Source: Torymus aiolomorphi (taxonomy: Eukaryota; Arthropoda; Insecta; Hymenoptera; Torymidae). From it: a stretch of DNA of 64,000 nucleotides. The translations under genes and the position numbers were made by a program. The notes under the pieces were generated by a model. The model made no database searches, was not told the origin of the DNA, and was given only the letters and a program-made list of their open reading frames with translations. This document shows, in pieces, positions 24,001 to 36,300 of the stretch; position 1 is the stretch's first letter, and the number at the start of each line of letters is the position of its first letter. The stretch is from positions 9,457,101 to 9,521,100 of the forward strand of contig CM070877.1 of NCBI GenBank assembly GCA_036365515.1, read 5' to 3'.

Positions 24001-24947
24001 AATAAAGATAATTAAAAATTTAACAATACAATTGCCATATATAATCGACTGTTAATCCGCAATACTCATAACCCTATACACAAAAAAATGATGAAAACCA
24101 GTGTACCTTCCTCCAAAGACACCATAGGTAATTCGATCCCTACTCCTTCTCCGTTACCATCCTAATCCCCGTATCTCCGCAATGTTTTGCATACATAGTT
24201 ATTCGATACATTATATACGCGCCATCACCGAAAACCTCCGAACCTCCACTTCCCACGCGGCGCAACGGCATTTCGCGACCGCGTGTATGTAGGTGTGCTG
24301 TATTTCGAGCCCCGCGCGGCGCGTACTTATGGGGGGCGCCAAAAGATAACGGGGGCGCCTTTTAACTGTGGGAAAGACGACGGGCGCCGGGCGGCTCGAA
24401 GGCGCGCGCGCGCGCAGCGTATAAGCATAAGGCAACCCCGGAGGTCATTAAACCACTTTTTCGCGCCGATTGCGGGGGTGGATCGGGTTACCGTTAGCGC
24501 AGGCTTAAGGTTGTCAAACAGTAAAGGGGGATTGGCCGTTCGGTATTCGCGGTTGTTGTTTTGGGTATCGTAATGAGGGGTTGGGTGTACATGGAAGGCT
24601 AAGTTTTGTAATATTTTTAGTAGATTAAATTTGAGTTGTTTTTAAACTATTTTCTTGTAGAAATTGAGTTTTTAAACAAATTTTTTTGAAAATTCGAAGA
24701 ACTTTTTTTTAAATTATAATTTTGAAAGTTATTAAATTATTTTCCTGATTGAACATAAGAATCAGCGAGAAAATTATATTTACCGTTTAAATCAAGAAAA
24801 AAATGTAACAATTTTTTGTTTATAATTATTCGTTGAACAATGTCACTGTAAACTTTTCAACAACTTTAGAAACGTTTATGGAAAAATATGGCATATCAAA
24901 AGAAACTAAATGTATTTTCAAGGAGAACAAAATTATTAACCCCTTAA
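21066..24947. other. Intergenic stretch without a recognisable gene
   Basis: Mostly AT-rich DNA. GC-rich islands at about 22890-23360 and 24190-24590 could be regulatory or promoter-like; the latter includes a (GC)n patch near 24400-24420. None of the short frames shows a known motif. Confidence 0.5.
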
Positions 24948-25390
24948 GGATGTTCAATGGTTACAGCAAAGTTAACAGAAGTCTTTGAAATTTTAATATA
25001 TCATTACTTAGATAAAGTAAAAGCAGCTTGAATTTTTTCAATATTTTATACTGAGCATTTTTTTCGAGAAAAAAATTTATGAAAATCGAGTTTTTAACAT
25101 AGGCTCTTATGGGAGAGTGAGGTTATGTGACCTTTGGACATAAAAATCTCATATAAAAAGTTAAGAGATTAGGTTAAAAGACCTTTATTTGAATAGAAAA
25201 ATAATCAAAGAATAAAAACGTAGAGGGATCTTGACCGCTTACAGGGCATTTGGGAAAGAAGTAAGTGAAAACGTAAACAAAACACCGAGTTCGTCGGCTG
25301 CGCGAGGAGGTGCGCGGTGAGCGGGGAGCGCCCGCAGGGAGAGAGGGGCGTCCCTCGCCTCGCCCCGCAGCATGACACCATTGAACATCC
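24948..25390. mobile_element. TTAA-flanked MITE, GGATGTTCAATGGT termini
   Basis: Flanked by TTAA at 24944-24947 and 25391-25394. The left end GGATGTTCAATGGT and right end ACCATTGAACATCC are perfect 14-bp inverted repeats. The 443-bp body is non-coding, with an unusually GC-rich block at 25285-25375 inside otherwise AT-rich sequence. Confidence 0.85.
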
Positions 25391-25394
25391 TTAA

Positions 25395-27160
25395 AAGACT
25401 ATATTTCAAGATATTGTGTTTTTCAATAAAAATTTTCTTATTTTTTTAAGGAACTACGATTTTTTAACACTTTCTGAGCATAAGTAAAGTGAACTTCATT
25501 AATAATTAAAGGTGTATTTCGACTTTGTACGAATCAATGAAAAGTCTTTCATTTTAATGTAGTCAAAGTTTCTTCATTCGATCTTTTCACGGCTGACGTG
25601 TTTTATTGAAGTAAATATTATTTTTCGATTATAAGAATAATTAAACATCGCTACTATTTTTTATAAACGACTTATTTATAATAATCAATTGCAAACTTAA
25701 AAAATGAGAAATAAATAATTTCGGGTATCTTAGAAATTATAAATTTAAAGCTGATTTAAATTAAAGAGATTTGTTTATATAATATTCAATTTATTGGTCA
25801 CGAGCGAAGGCATGACGGTATTTTATTTTATTTTTATGAAATATTTGATACTATTTCCCGAAACAACTATGTTTTACGATTCACAGAAAGCTCACTTCAC
25901 CGTTGCTCTTACATCACCATAACGCGGCAAAACTATGAATTTCAATCTCAACACCACTCAATCCCATCCCCCCCTTGCTAATTTGCCGTCAAATCTTCCC
26001 AAAACCAGCACACCCTCGCCCTACTTTCTTCTCCCTCTCCTCATCCCCATCTCCCTCTTAGCTTCACTTCCGAAACACTTGTACCGGATCGCACCGGAAC
26101 ACCGGAGACACACCAGATCCGTGCATACATGTCAACCTGGCGGCGCACTACTTCCGCACGCAGGGGGGGAAGTCACGTCGACGACGCGCTCGGCATTGTC
26201 GTGGCGACGGCAGCGGCGTCTCCTCGGCCTCGTCGTGGGAGGCGTCTCGCCACAATGGGCCCTTTTATATGCGCGTGCGTATGCGGCGCCGGCTGCTGCA
26301 ACTGGACACCACATTGCCCATCGCCGATCGTAAGCGTCTGTCGATGTGTTCTGCTTTCCCCCTGGCGCTGGCTTTTTCTTTTTTTTTTCTTTTCGCTTGG
26401 ACTTTTGTCGAAGGTTTGGTGAAGTGCGAACGATTATGGTGTATAGTTGGGATTTTTAAGGGAACGATGTTTGCGAGTCAATGTGTTTGGGTTTCGGATT
26501 TTTGGGTTTTGATTGGTATAATAGGTTTAAATTGGGGAACGTGATTGGAAAGGTCCGTTACGAAATTTAGCGTTAATGAAATACAACTCTTATGATTTAA
26601 TCAATGATGAATGTAATTTTATGCTTTGTATCGAGCTTATCATGAGTTTTCCGTTTTATATGGAGAGCAAAAATATTTTAAAAAAGGCTCGATCCGTCCT
26701 TCTCTTCAGACTTTTGCCAGACTTTTTAATCCAGATGTTCACCAGACCTTGCCAAGCCTTTTTTCACACGGGCATATACATCGGAAGATTTTATATAGAA
26801 GTGCAGATGAAAAGAAGATTTTATTGACTCAAATATTTGGTTTATATAATTTTTTCTAAAAATGACAAAAAGATTCTTAAACCAAAAAATGATATCCTTG
26901 GTAACTGCACAATATTTTCTAAAAATTTTCAAATCAGAATAATTTCTATCAACAGTTATAACCATCACAAACCTTTCCCCAACCGAAAATCCCTCCTTGG
27001 GTGGGAACCCCACTTACATACACCCCACTCGCAATCATCCCACTGAGTCACCCAATCATCCGACCTCACACCATCCTACTTTCAAGTCCCCATAACTTCA
27101 TTGCGCATTACAAACTGTCATCTCTGTGCAGCTTTCACCCAAAAGCCACTCTCACTCTTT

Positions 27161-27209
<49 letters not shown>

Positions 27210-30200
27210 TCACCCTCGGAAGGGAATATATATGTAACGGATGCGCCGACGAGGTGTCGCGACTCTCAAGAGCCGCGCGGCGCGCGATATAAGCCTCGGC
27301 CGGTTCTTCTTTTTTTTCTTCCGCCGCTCGCAGACAATTGCGTGGATCTGGCTGTCTAGACTGGCGCGCCTATTATTCCTTACATTTTCCAGAAACCGAC
27401 GAGGCGACGCGCGCGGCTATGTGGCTCCTCGTTATATACGCGCGCGCATGCGTACATAGAGGCGCCGGCGGCTGAGGTGGTTCTGGCTTTTTTTCGAGAA
27501 AAAGCCTGGCTTTTCAGGGAAGGAAATCCCCGGAAAATGTCGGGAATCTCTGTCGATGGCTCGATTAAAGAACGCATTAGGGTTCTGCGTTTTGTGACTT
27601 TACTGGTTGGTGTTTTAATGGCTTGTTAAATGGTAACTTTGAGAAATTAATAGCGCCTTTTTAGTTTTTAGTGTTATGGTTTTTAGGCAAACAAATGATA
27701 TTTATAAGAGCATCCAATGAAATTACAACAGTTGATGATTGAGATTATATTATTACTTTATAAATTTTTTCTGCAGGAAAATTTCTTTTGCATAATTAAA
27801 TATTTGCATTTATTTTGTACTATACATTTAGTGTCTAAAGTTCAATCTGTAATTAATGTTTATCATGACAAATGTACGTATGTATAAATCATGTAATGCC
27901 AACATAAAACGAATGAGCTTACATAAGAGATTTGGATTTTTATTTTACAACCTAGTTATGTAATTGTTTATCGTACAGTTAAAATCCATTTAAACTGTCC
28001 AAAAGTTTCTAAATTTTTCACTTAAAAATTAAAATTTAGCTAATTAATGTTAGCTGATAAATACGATTAGAATTTGGCGAAAGAAATAGTCTTATTATTC
28101 GATAGAATGTTAAATAATTACTTCGCAGTTTGAAAATAAGACTTTAAATCATCATTCGAGAAGTACATAATAAACGCATTGATTCCCGCTTTTTTTCTGT
28201 TTTCTTAACGTCACTGCTCTTTTTCCTAAGGGAAAGTTTTCATCCTGTGACTAAATACGAAATATAGGGAACCCGATATTTTTCTTCACACAGGGCTCAA
28301 CAGCTCAAAAACAGCGTATTCAACTCTCAAATAGTCATAAAGCGCAGAACAACAAGACCCCCTTTGTAATGCTACAACATACACTAAATTTTCAAATTTT
28401 CCATCACATTCAAACGAAAAATATATTTACTAAAAATTATTGTAAATAATTATTCAACTTACCTATAAGACCAATTGATAAGCTACATAATTAATGTTTA
28501 CATCTATGTACACGCGCGCGAACAAATGTAACAGAACACGACGTTAACGAGAATCACGTCTATATTATACAGGCGTGGCTTTTTTCGAGCCACAGGCGCA
28601 TGTGTACGGTAGCACCAGGGCATGATCATCCCAATTACGGCTTATCAAACGAGTCATTTTTTATTTGCTGCCTAAATCTTAAATATGCTGAGAAAGACAG
28701 GACGCGCGCGCGTGGCGGGGAACGCGCAGGGTCAGCTCTGGATAGCGTCACGGGAATATTTCTGGGCGGCTTTGTCGGTGCGCGCGTATAACGGCTGTCA
28801 AATGAAATCTTTTAATGGCATAATAAATTTGTTATTAAACGATTTTGGGATCTGGAATTTAATGTACTGCGCTCTTGTTCTGTAGGTGGACGTATGTATG
28901 TATGGTTGATGGTTCTGGTGTGTACGTTAGGTTTATGTTTTTATTTCTTCAATGTTTTTGTGTTGTTTAGCTGTTCATTATTATTGCGTATTACGTTTAA
29001 GATATATTTATATGAAATTTAATGTTTGACACTGTTTATTCTGTGGATGAATACTAAGGCCTAAAAAAGAAAACGATCGTTTGCAGGTTCTATGTAAAGA
29101 AAATATTGTTAGTTAATTATAATGATAATAATAAGATATCTATAACAAAATTACAAAGTTAATGTTTTCGTCTTACGGAATTTCTAATTTGAGCGCTGCT
29201 TAATAGATCGAAAAAAACTGTCAAAATGTTTTAAAAATATCTTAGAATATTTATTTTGACTATTACGTTTCTTGGTATCTTTATAACTAAAAATTTAAAT
29301 TTATAAAATCGAATTATTTGCAGTTATTTGATATGAGGTAACTGTAGCTTCGGTCATTATAACTAATTCGACCATAAATTATTTCAAAATTATTTCAAAA
29401 TTTTTCGAACCCTTTTCACTTTTTTACAAGTGTAATAAACTGAAAAGTGGTTGTATTATAGGTATACACATGTATTGAGTGTACGCAGTTATCCAGTTTT
29501 TTTATTTAGCTCTTAGCAAGGTTAATTTCATTTTTTGAGCATTTGAAATTTTTTCTAATAGAAGGTAGTTTATAGTTTCGTAAACGCTTAGGAGTGTTTG
29601 TCGAATATGCTTTGAAAAGAAAAATGAAAAAACTGTCTTGAATTAGATTGGCCGATTTAGGTACACATGATGAATCATAGATAAATATTTTATTTTATTT
29701 GGCATCAACTTATTGTAATGTAATTTCTTGAACTCTGTACTTAAAATATTGAACAGAATATGTACGAAAAAATAGTATTGCATAGTTGTCCGATGTACCG
29801 CCAGGAAAGACAAACGCTTGGCTACCGCTACTGGGCGCTGACCGACGCTGGGCACGTTTCCCGTACGCAGAGTATCGTAAGAATGTTAACAGTCAAACAA
29901 TAAACATAATAAAATGGTACAACAAATTTTCGATTATGTACAAGTAAAGTTTGTAAAAATTATAATAATACATTTTTTTGCATTTCATTATATCTCGCAT
30001 TATAAAGGGCCTCAGTCGCAAAACAAAGCTGATCGATACATACAAAATTCTGATATTGAAAAACACTACAATACAGGGTACGCTGATAACATTGTAATAA
30101 ATTATAATGTATTCAACTTTATTTTTAACTCCTAAAGTTTTAAATGCCCTATATTAGTCATCTCAGTTGCATTAGAGCGTAGTACACCTTGATGTAATCC

Positions 30201-30237
30201 CTTCTGTCAAGACATCAATTTTCGAACAATTTTAAAG
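25395..30237. other. Intergenic stretch with GC islands and a (CT)n tract
   Basis: GC-rich islands at about 26080-26330, 27240-27570 and 28560-28800 are separated by AT-rich DNA. A (CT)n run lies at 27167-27204. No coding feature is recognised; ORFs across the CT run are low-complexity artefacts. The islands may be distal regulatory elements of tin or promoters of unannotated transcripts, which the sequence alone cannot show. Confidence 0.45.
27167..27204. repeat. (CT)n microsatellite
   Basis: Nearly uninterrupted CT dinucleotide run next to a GC-rich island. Confidence 0.9.
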
Positions 30238-30324
30238 TACACCGAGAAAAAGATATGGTATTCATTATACCCATATGAATACTATAAAATATTGTATTAT
30301 TTGAATACGATTTCATACTAGTGT
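30238..30324. mobile_element. Truncated end of a fold-back MITE (TACACCGAGAAAAA)
   Basis: TACACCGAGAAAAAGATATG matches the terminal signature of the 3753, 46974 and 56176 fold-back elements, but no mirror-image end follows. The remaining interior contains a small palindrome (GTATTCAT...ATGAATAC). The other half is lost or replaced by the Penelope-like sequence. Confidence 0.45.
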
Positions 30325-30414
30325 TTGCAGTTGACTATGGTAAAGATGCCTATAAAATGTGTATGTATAAATACCTGTAAGTATACAAATAACTTCTGTA
30401 ATTCAGATGCCGTA

Positions 30415-30922
30415 TTTGACTTTTTATTTTCACACTTCCAATTGATAGATTTATTCTCTTCATTTTCCATCGTGAATTTCAAACATTTGAATTTTTTAGA
30501 AATGTCTTTAATAAGAGAAGGTAATAAAATTATTTCAAATTGGTACAGAAAAAGTACTTATTCTGGTAGATTCGTTCACTTTGATTCTCATCATCCTTTA
30601 TCACAAAAAAGAGCGATTGTTTATGGTTTGGTTGATAAAGCTATTAATTTATCACACAGTAGATTTCATGTACAAAATTTAAACATTATAAAACAATTAC
30701 TTGTTCAGAATAGTTATCCGTTAAAATTTATTAATGAGGGTATACAACGTAGGTTGTCTTTTACAAAAAAATTACAAGCTGACATAAACGATTTGAATAC
30801 TGCAGATGATTCTAAAAAATCGCTCATGGTTATCCCATACATTAAACATCTCAGTTACAAATTAAAATCAATTCTGTCTCGTAATAGTCATAAGGTTATA
30901 ACAAAAACCATGCAATAAACTT
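30415..30922 (+). pseudogene. Penelope-like reverse transcriptase, C-terminal remnant
   Basis: The frame encodes INF-type RT thumb/linker sequence: LEMSLIREGNKIISNWYRK followed by a FVHFDSHHPLSQKRAIVYGLVDKA-type block, which is characteristic of Penelope-like elements just downstream of the RT core. The catalytic YADD region is absent. A single-base shift in the A run near 30900 separates this frame from the downstream endonuclease frame. Confidence 0.75.
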
Positions 30923-31363
30923 TCCAAATACATTAAATTAAGTAAGGATACTGTTGATAAGTTTGAAAAAAGTGGTGTAGTTTACAAAGTTAATTGTGCT
31001 GATTGTAAAATGTCATATATTGGACAGACAGGTAGACAATTACGATTACGCATTAATAAACATAAGCGTAGTGTTAAGAATGGTGACACCACGTCGGCTT
31101 TAGCCGAACATGCACACTTATATAAACATAAAATAGATTTTAATAAGGTCAATATCGCCGATCACGAAAGTTATAAGAATAAAAGATTGTTTTCTGAGAT
31201 GTTACACATTTATAGTGCCAATAATAATATGAATAGACAGTTTAATACTATCAAACTAAAAAATTATTATAAATCCACAGTCAACATTGTTAATAGATCA
31301 ACCAACATTTGTAACAAACCTAACAAATTCATAAAATCTCGTCGGTTACGTAGCAGAGAGTAG
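30920..31363 (+). pseudogene. Penelope-like GIY-YIG endonuclease domain
   Basis: In the +1-shifted frame, a KSGVVYKVNCADCKMSYIGQ segment (cysteines with the YIG motif) is followed by TGRQLRLRINKHK and a histidine-containing ALAEHAHLYKH. This is the GIY-YIG nuclease fold with the CxxC motif of Penelope-like elements, which nicks target DNA for primed reverse transcription. The domain itself is uninterrupted to the stop at 31363, but it has lost its RT by frameshift and truncation. Confidence 0.8.
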
Positions 31364-31828
31364 TTTTTAAGTCAATTTCCTTACTAAATTTCTATCCCCA
31401 CTACTTTATACCGTATGAATAACCCCGGAGATGCTCGTAACTCTTATTGTCTCTTCGACAGTGAGATTATATCATCCTGGGTAAAGCCTCCTTTGACATT
31501 ATGACTAAACGACTGATTTGTAACATGTAAGTTTTTTGATTTCTCATGCCTTTTTTCTTATTTTGGGTTTTTCTTTTTCTTTAGTACAATTTAATTTTTT
31601 CTAAATATTCTCATTATACAGGTTTTGCTTTACAAACGTTGGCGTCTTACAAAAAACTTATTGTAAAAAGATAAACTGTTTGACACGCGGAGTCCACGCA
31701 ATGGCCGCTTTATATAAATTTGTAAATTGATATACCACCTCGAATGGTAAGGAAAAAAGGTTTTTTTCCGTTTTTTTTCCGTTTTTTCTGTAATGTGGCA
31801 AAAATTTTATAATTTCCGTTATGTTTAA

Positions 31829-32188
31829 GGGGATGTGCAACCCTGATTTCAATATTTTTTTAAATCAACATTCAAACATTTATTTGGAAAAAGACGGCTG
31901 TCAAGCGCTCCGTACACGCAAACACTATATGCAGATTTTTTTCTGGATAATTCTATTGATATTTGCGTGACTTATGCTCGTTTGAAAAGTACGTCAATTG
32001 TAGATTCCTACTTATCGACAGTAAGGTTTTTATTTAATTCAATAAATTCTCATCATTTTTTTGGAAAAAGACGTCTGTCAAGCGCTCCGTACACGCAAAC
32101 ACTATATGCAGATTTTTTTCTGGATAATTCTATTGATATTTGCGTGAGTTATGCTCGTTTGAAAAATAACGTCGGTACTCACATCCCC
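31829..32188. mobile_element. TTAA-flanked MITE with internal tandem duplication, copy 1
   Basis: Flanked by TTAA at 31825-31828 and 32189-32192, with perfect 9-bp ends GGGGATGTG / CACATCCCC. The 360-bp body contains two tandem units about 180 bp apart, each with GCTGTCAAGCGCTCCGTACA-like sequence, GCAAACACTATATGCAG and TTATGCTCGTTTGAAAA. The relative at 41214-41592 keeps the same duplicated layout. Confidence 0.85.
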
Positions 32189-32221
32189 TTAATATTTTTT
32201 GTATGTTCATTTTGTTTAGCC

Positions 32222-32262
32222 TTGATAAGGGGAGTTAATTATACTCCCGAAACGTCGGTGTA
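32222..32262 (+). ncRNA. Degenerate hammerhead-ribozyme-like motif at the Penelope-like 3' end
   Basis: TTGATAAG (cf. CTGATGA) is followed by GGGAGT, a 7-nt loop, ACTCCC (a perfect 6-bp stem II) and GAAACGTC. Penelope-like elements are known to carry minimal hammerheads with this GAAAC GUC arrangement. The catalytic box differs from consensus, so self-cleavage is unlikely. Confidence 0.4.
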
Positions 32263-32689
32263 TCAATAAATTTATGATGCTCGAAAGGATCTATGGTGTA
32301 CGAATCCATTTCTATTACACCCTCAATAAAAATTATAATAGAAAAATTGATATATCTTCCATTTTGCTTTCTCAAAGAGGAAGCTGTTTTTTATGATATT
32401 TTTTAATTAAATTTTGATTCTACAAGTTTGAAGGTACTTTGCCCTAATAGTTGTATCATGAATCATTTATTTCCGCATTATAAATTGTATACTACTGTAT
32501 TCGTACTCATCTAAGAAAGTTTTCTGTGAAGTTTTACTTTTTTTATCTATTGTGGTTCAATTTTTATAGTTAAACAATAACAAATAAAATAGTGAATATA
32601 GTAGTACAACTTGAAATGCGAAAAGCAACGTTTTTTAAATAAAAAATGAAAATTATACTAATGCGCAATAAATTAAAAATTTTTTTGTT

Positions 32690-34330
32690 ACAGATCATTA
32701 TTTCTCGATATGCGTGGATGAAGGAACGGACACTTAGTGATCGTTGTTCGTTTTCTACACCCCGCTCTTCACGAAATTATTACACGATTATGGGTATTTG
32801 TCTCAGGGTTTCCTGACGAGCCAGATTCCGAAGATGTGCCGAAAGCTGGATCTAAAAAATTATTTGAAATTATAAAAGATTCATTTGAATCAAAAGGAAT
32901 ATCTCTCAGAAAAATTTTCGCAATCTGCTTTGATGGATGTAACACTATGATTGGAGAACGGAGTGGGTTAAAAACTTTATTAGAACAGGCGGTTCTTCAT
33001 ATCCTTTGTGTGCAGTACCCAGCACATATTTTAAGCAACTGCACAAATATGCTTTAAGGGGACGCCGGAGTCAATATATTTTAAATGGAGGGTGGCGCTG
33101 TAATCAGTAAAACGTGTTTTTATTATATAAATTAAAAAATTCTTATCTTTTTGGATTTTGGAGACTTGGGGGCGCTTTGGATATTAATGTTTAGTTATTT
33201 CTCAAAATCGCAACTCAAACAATCAATTAATTGCCGAGAAAACCTTGAAAAACTTGCGCGGGTAACCTATAAATTACGAAATTGAAAGATCATAATTTTT
33301 TTTTAATTTCAAGACTTGAGCTCGCTTTGTATATAAATTTTAAGTATTCTCCTAAAATTTCAGCCCGATCGGTTAATTATTCGAAGAGAAAACTTTGAAA
33401 AACTAACTGACGGGAATTCGGCCTCCCCTTAAAGGAGAGTTGCCACCGGAAGTTTTTAATTTATTACAAAAATTGCACAAATTATTTAAGAGTTCAAATA
33501 AGTGTAAAGAATTTATATATATAATAAAATTCTGCGTCATGTTCCAACTCGGTGGCTCTTCTTAGAGGAAACCGGAAACCGGGTGCTTCAGCAGTGGGAA
33601 GCTAGGACATTTCAACGAAACAGCGTTGTTATTCACATCATTGGCGAAGAGGTTAAAAAAACCTACAAGTATATTGTAAGTTCAATACTCGATGTCAACT
33701 ATGTGAAAAATGTCGATTTAAGCAACATCGACGTATTTAACGAAGATCAGTATGAGAGGTGCATCGACATGCAGCTGGGAGACGAAGTCAAAAATCTTCT
33801 TGTTATTCAAGGGCGTAAAATGTGATATTTTTGCTTAAACTCGTTCAACTTCATAGTCGCACTGTCCCTTGAAATAAATGAAAGATTTAAAGACTTCGTT
33901 TTCCCACTGTACGATGCAGCTACATACTTTAATCCGCGTAACGCTCTATCTTCAACATTTCATGTTGAAAAAAAAATGTTTTTTGAAAATTGTTTAACTT
34001 ATTTTCATTACTTAATAGGCTATAATGATCATAATTTTGACACAATCAGAAATGAATGGGATATTATACGCCGATTGAGTTTAAAAAATAAAAAAGCTTT
34101 AGTTAATTTGGGAATTGTAGAATTTTGGCTAAAAGTAGCGGAAATGTGTCCGCTATTAAGTTCTGTAGTTTTAATAGCTCTGTGTGTACCACACGCAAAC
34201 GCAGACCCCGATCGCCAATTAAACGCGGTGAAAAATTGCAAAAGCCGCAATCGAAATCGATTAATGAGTTTAACGTTAGAATCTGCGTTGAAAGCCAAAG
34301 AGGTAGTTAAACTTTTTAAGAAAAATTAAC
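32690..34330 (+). pseudogene. hAT-superfamily transposase-derived pseudogene
   Basis: Pieces in shifting frames read SICVDEGTDT then a block with IFAICFDGCNTMIGERSGLK and PAHILSNC (32700-33053). After an inserted MITE come GELPPEVFNLLQKLHK-like sequence, RWLFLEETGN and QQWEARTFQRNS. The end, to 34329, is a hAT-type C-terminal dimerisation region with CPLLSSVVLIALCVPHANAD and RQLNAVKN. This order matches ZBED/KIAA1586-like hAT transposases. It has several frameshifts, stops and a MITE insertion. A functional protein is excluded. Confidence 0.7.
33058..33428. mobile_element. TTAA-flanked MITE inserted in the hAT pseudogene
   Basis: Flanked by TTAA at 33054-33057 and 33429-33432. The ends are GGGGACGCCGGA and the inverted TTCGGCCTCCCC, similar over about 12 bp. 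The 371-bp interior is non-coding. Transposase-like codons run up to the left TTAA and resume right after the right TTAA, which marks a clean insertion. Confidence 0.8.
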
Positions 34331-34749
34331 TTTTCTAGCCCTCCGAGGGAATGACAGCTTTAGCCGTGGAAAGAAAATATTATGGCGGCAAGAAAAAACG
34401 CTATCAATTAATATTTGTAGCCGGATAGGCTATGGACGTCCGACTATCCAAAATGCGACGAAAACCTTCAGCAATAATTTGTTAGATCTTCAATTTTATT
34501 GTAGAATTATACATATAATAATTAATTATAATTAACACAAACACTTATTGCTTGGTAACATGTAATTTAAAACGTTTGTTGAAACAATGGTTTCCAGATA
34601 TGCTGCGTTTTGTGCATTTGTGAAGTGTATGTCGTCAGGTATAATTTATAATGTATTTGTATAGTCGCTGCTTATAAAGGTTATATTGAAAGGTCATAAT
34701 TCGTACTTGTTGAAATTATAAAAGACAAATCCCACATAACACGGTCTGT

Positions 34750-35505
34750 AGCAGAAACGTTTCTAAAACGTTTCAATAGAAACTTACAAACGTTTACACT
34801 AAAGTGTCTTTTACGTCGCTGATGTCCGGTCTAAGGTGTTTTGATAAACGTTGGAGAAATGTACAGGCGCCGTTTACGATGCGTAGAAAACACCCCCCAG
34901 AAACGTGCATATACAAACGTCAGACGTACGTTGCTGAAACGTAATATGGTTCTGTACACGGATACTTTCAAGAACTTATTGAGTGGTTTTAGGATCAGTT
35001 ATAAAACGTTTCAGGGTAAACGTTTCAGAAAAAACTTATTGCAACCTGTTCATCGGGAACAAATATTCGCGTAGAAATATATTTTTATACGTGGCGGAAA
35101 CGTTTCATTAGAGCAATGGTATTCAGAAACTCGCTGAAAATGTTTCGTCAACTACTCCTATCAACTATCATTGCTAATATTATAATTGCTGTTGAAACTG
35201 TTATTTAATTTTACTCGTTGCAGAAACGTTTCCAGGAAAAAAAAGTTTCTACATAATCATATTGTAAACGTTTTAACAACGCTTCTCAATTACTATTGTT
35301 ATTACTGTCGCAATGGCTGTTTTAACTGTCCATTACTTATACACGTTTCTGAAACGTTTCCAGGAAACCAAATTTTGTACAGGATCGTTGTCCTGTAAAC
35401 GTTTCAGATACTACTTTTGAAAAGGTTATTTTACAGGTTACTGAAACTTTTCCAGGGATGTAGGTATCCACGGAAAACAGCTGGAAACGTTTCAGAAACT
35501 AGTCC
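34750..35505. repeat. Array of palindromic GAAACGTTTC-like motifs
   Basis: About eleven exact copies of the octamer AAACGTTT, plus several one-off variants (AAACGTGC, AAACGTCA, AAACGTAA), occur within 750 bp at irregular spacing. Many are flanked as CAGAAACGTTTCCAGG or GTAAACGTTTCAG. The interior is otherwise unique and non-coding. It may be the body of an unknown repeat family. Confidence 0.7.
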
Positions 35506-35773
35506 AATGTAATTTGATATAAATAATAAATACAAAAAATTTTAAATTAGAATTTTTTTTTTATTTAAACAACATACATAAAGAGCAATAAGTACATAAT
35601 TTTGACTTTATTAAAATATATAAGAAATTTTTATTACTTATAGGCTACTAAGTCTATAACTATCGGTTGTAGCACCGCGGGTTCTCCCTCTTACTCGTCA
35701 TCATTTAACTTTAAAGTTACAACATACATATTATACTTAGTCATAAAGTTACAATATATAATTTAAGTACCGT

Positions 35774-36300
35774 TAAATCATGTTTTTGACGATATTCATA
35801 GTTATTATATGCTGATATTTAAAAAGCTTTTTACAATTTCATACGTGGATATGATTCTTTATTAGATGTCCTTTTGCTAAAAAAATATTTGTAAGGATAT
35901 TTTCTAACCAAGTTTTCATTTTCCATCTTTACTTTAGCGCTTTTCTTGAGTGTAGCGTCTGGGTATCACGAAAGGGATTTCGTAGCTGATATTATAGTTC
36001 CACGGTTATACCAACGTTTTTTTGACGTATTTTGACCCACTGAATCCGAATTTTGAAGGTGTTTTCCCGGGAAATGGTCAGGAAAATTTTTACGGCCGCT
36101 TTTCTGGGAAAATTTGGATAATTCTCGTTTTTTCGCTATAAAAAAAATATAGTCGTATCGTTTGTGTAATTTTAAGACTTTTTTGTCCTTACAATTATTT
36201 TCGGAAAATGCATCCTTTCCCGTAAAAAATTCCCAAAATTTGAAATAAGGTGGTTTATCTATATTCATAGTTATTATATGCTTACATTTAAAAAAATTTT
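35774..36300 (-). repeat. Inverted copy of a ~472-bp repeat unit
   Basis: The reverse complement contains GAAATCCCTTTCGTGATACC, AAGCGGCCGTAAAA and TATAACCGTGGAACTATAAT, the same landmarks as the direct units at 37950-38680. It covers one full unit and the start of a second. Confidence 0.85.

Larger units (their letters stand above)
30415..32340 (+). mobile_element. 5'-truncated Penelope-like retroelement, interrupted by a MITE
   Basis: It contains an RT C-terminal remnant, a GIY-YIG endonuclease and a 3' region ending in a CCGAAACGTCGG motif typical of Penelope-like element termini. A TTAA-flanked MITE (31829-32188) interrupts the 3' part. Nearly all of the reverse transcriptase, including the catalytic region, is missing, so the copy is dead. 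Confidence 0.75.

Noticed and set aside
30325..30918. 197-codon frame as a host gene
   Set aside because: Its recognisable part is Penelope-like RT sequence and it is frame-shifted from the following GIY-YIG domain.
34750..35505. CRISPR-like array
   Set aside because: The repeated unit is only 8-10 bp, palindromic and irregularly spaced, in a eukaryotic genome.
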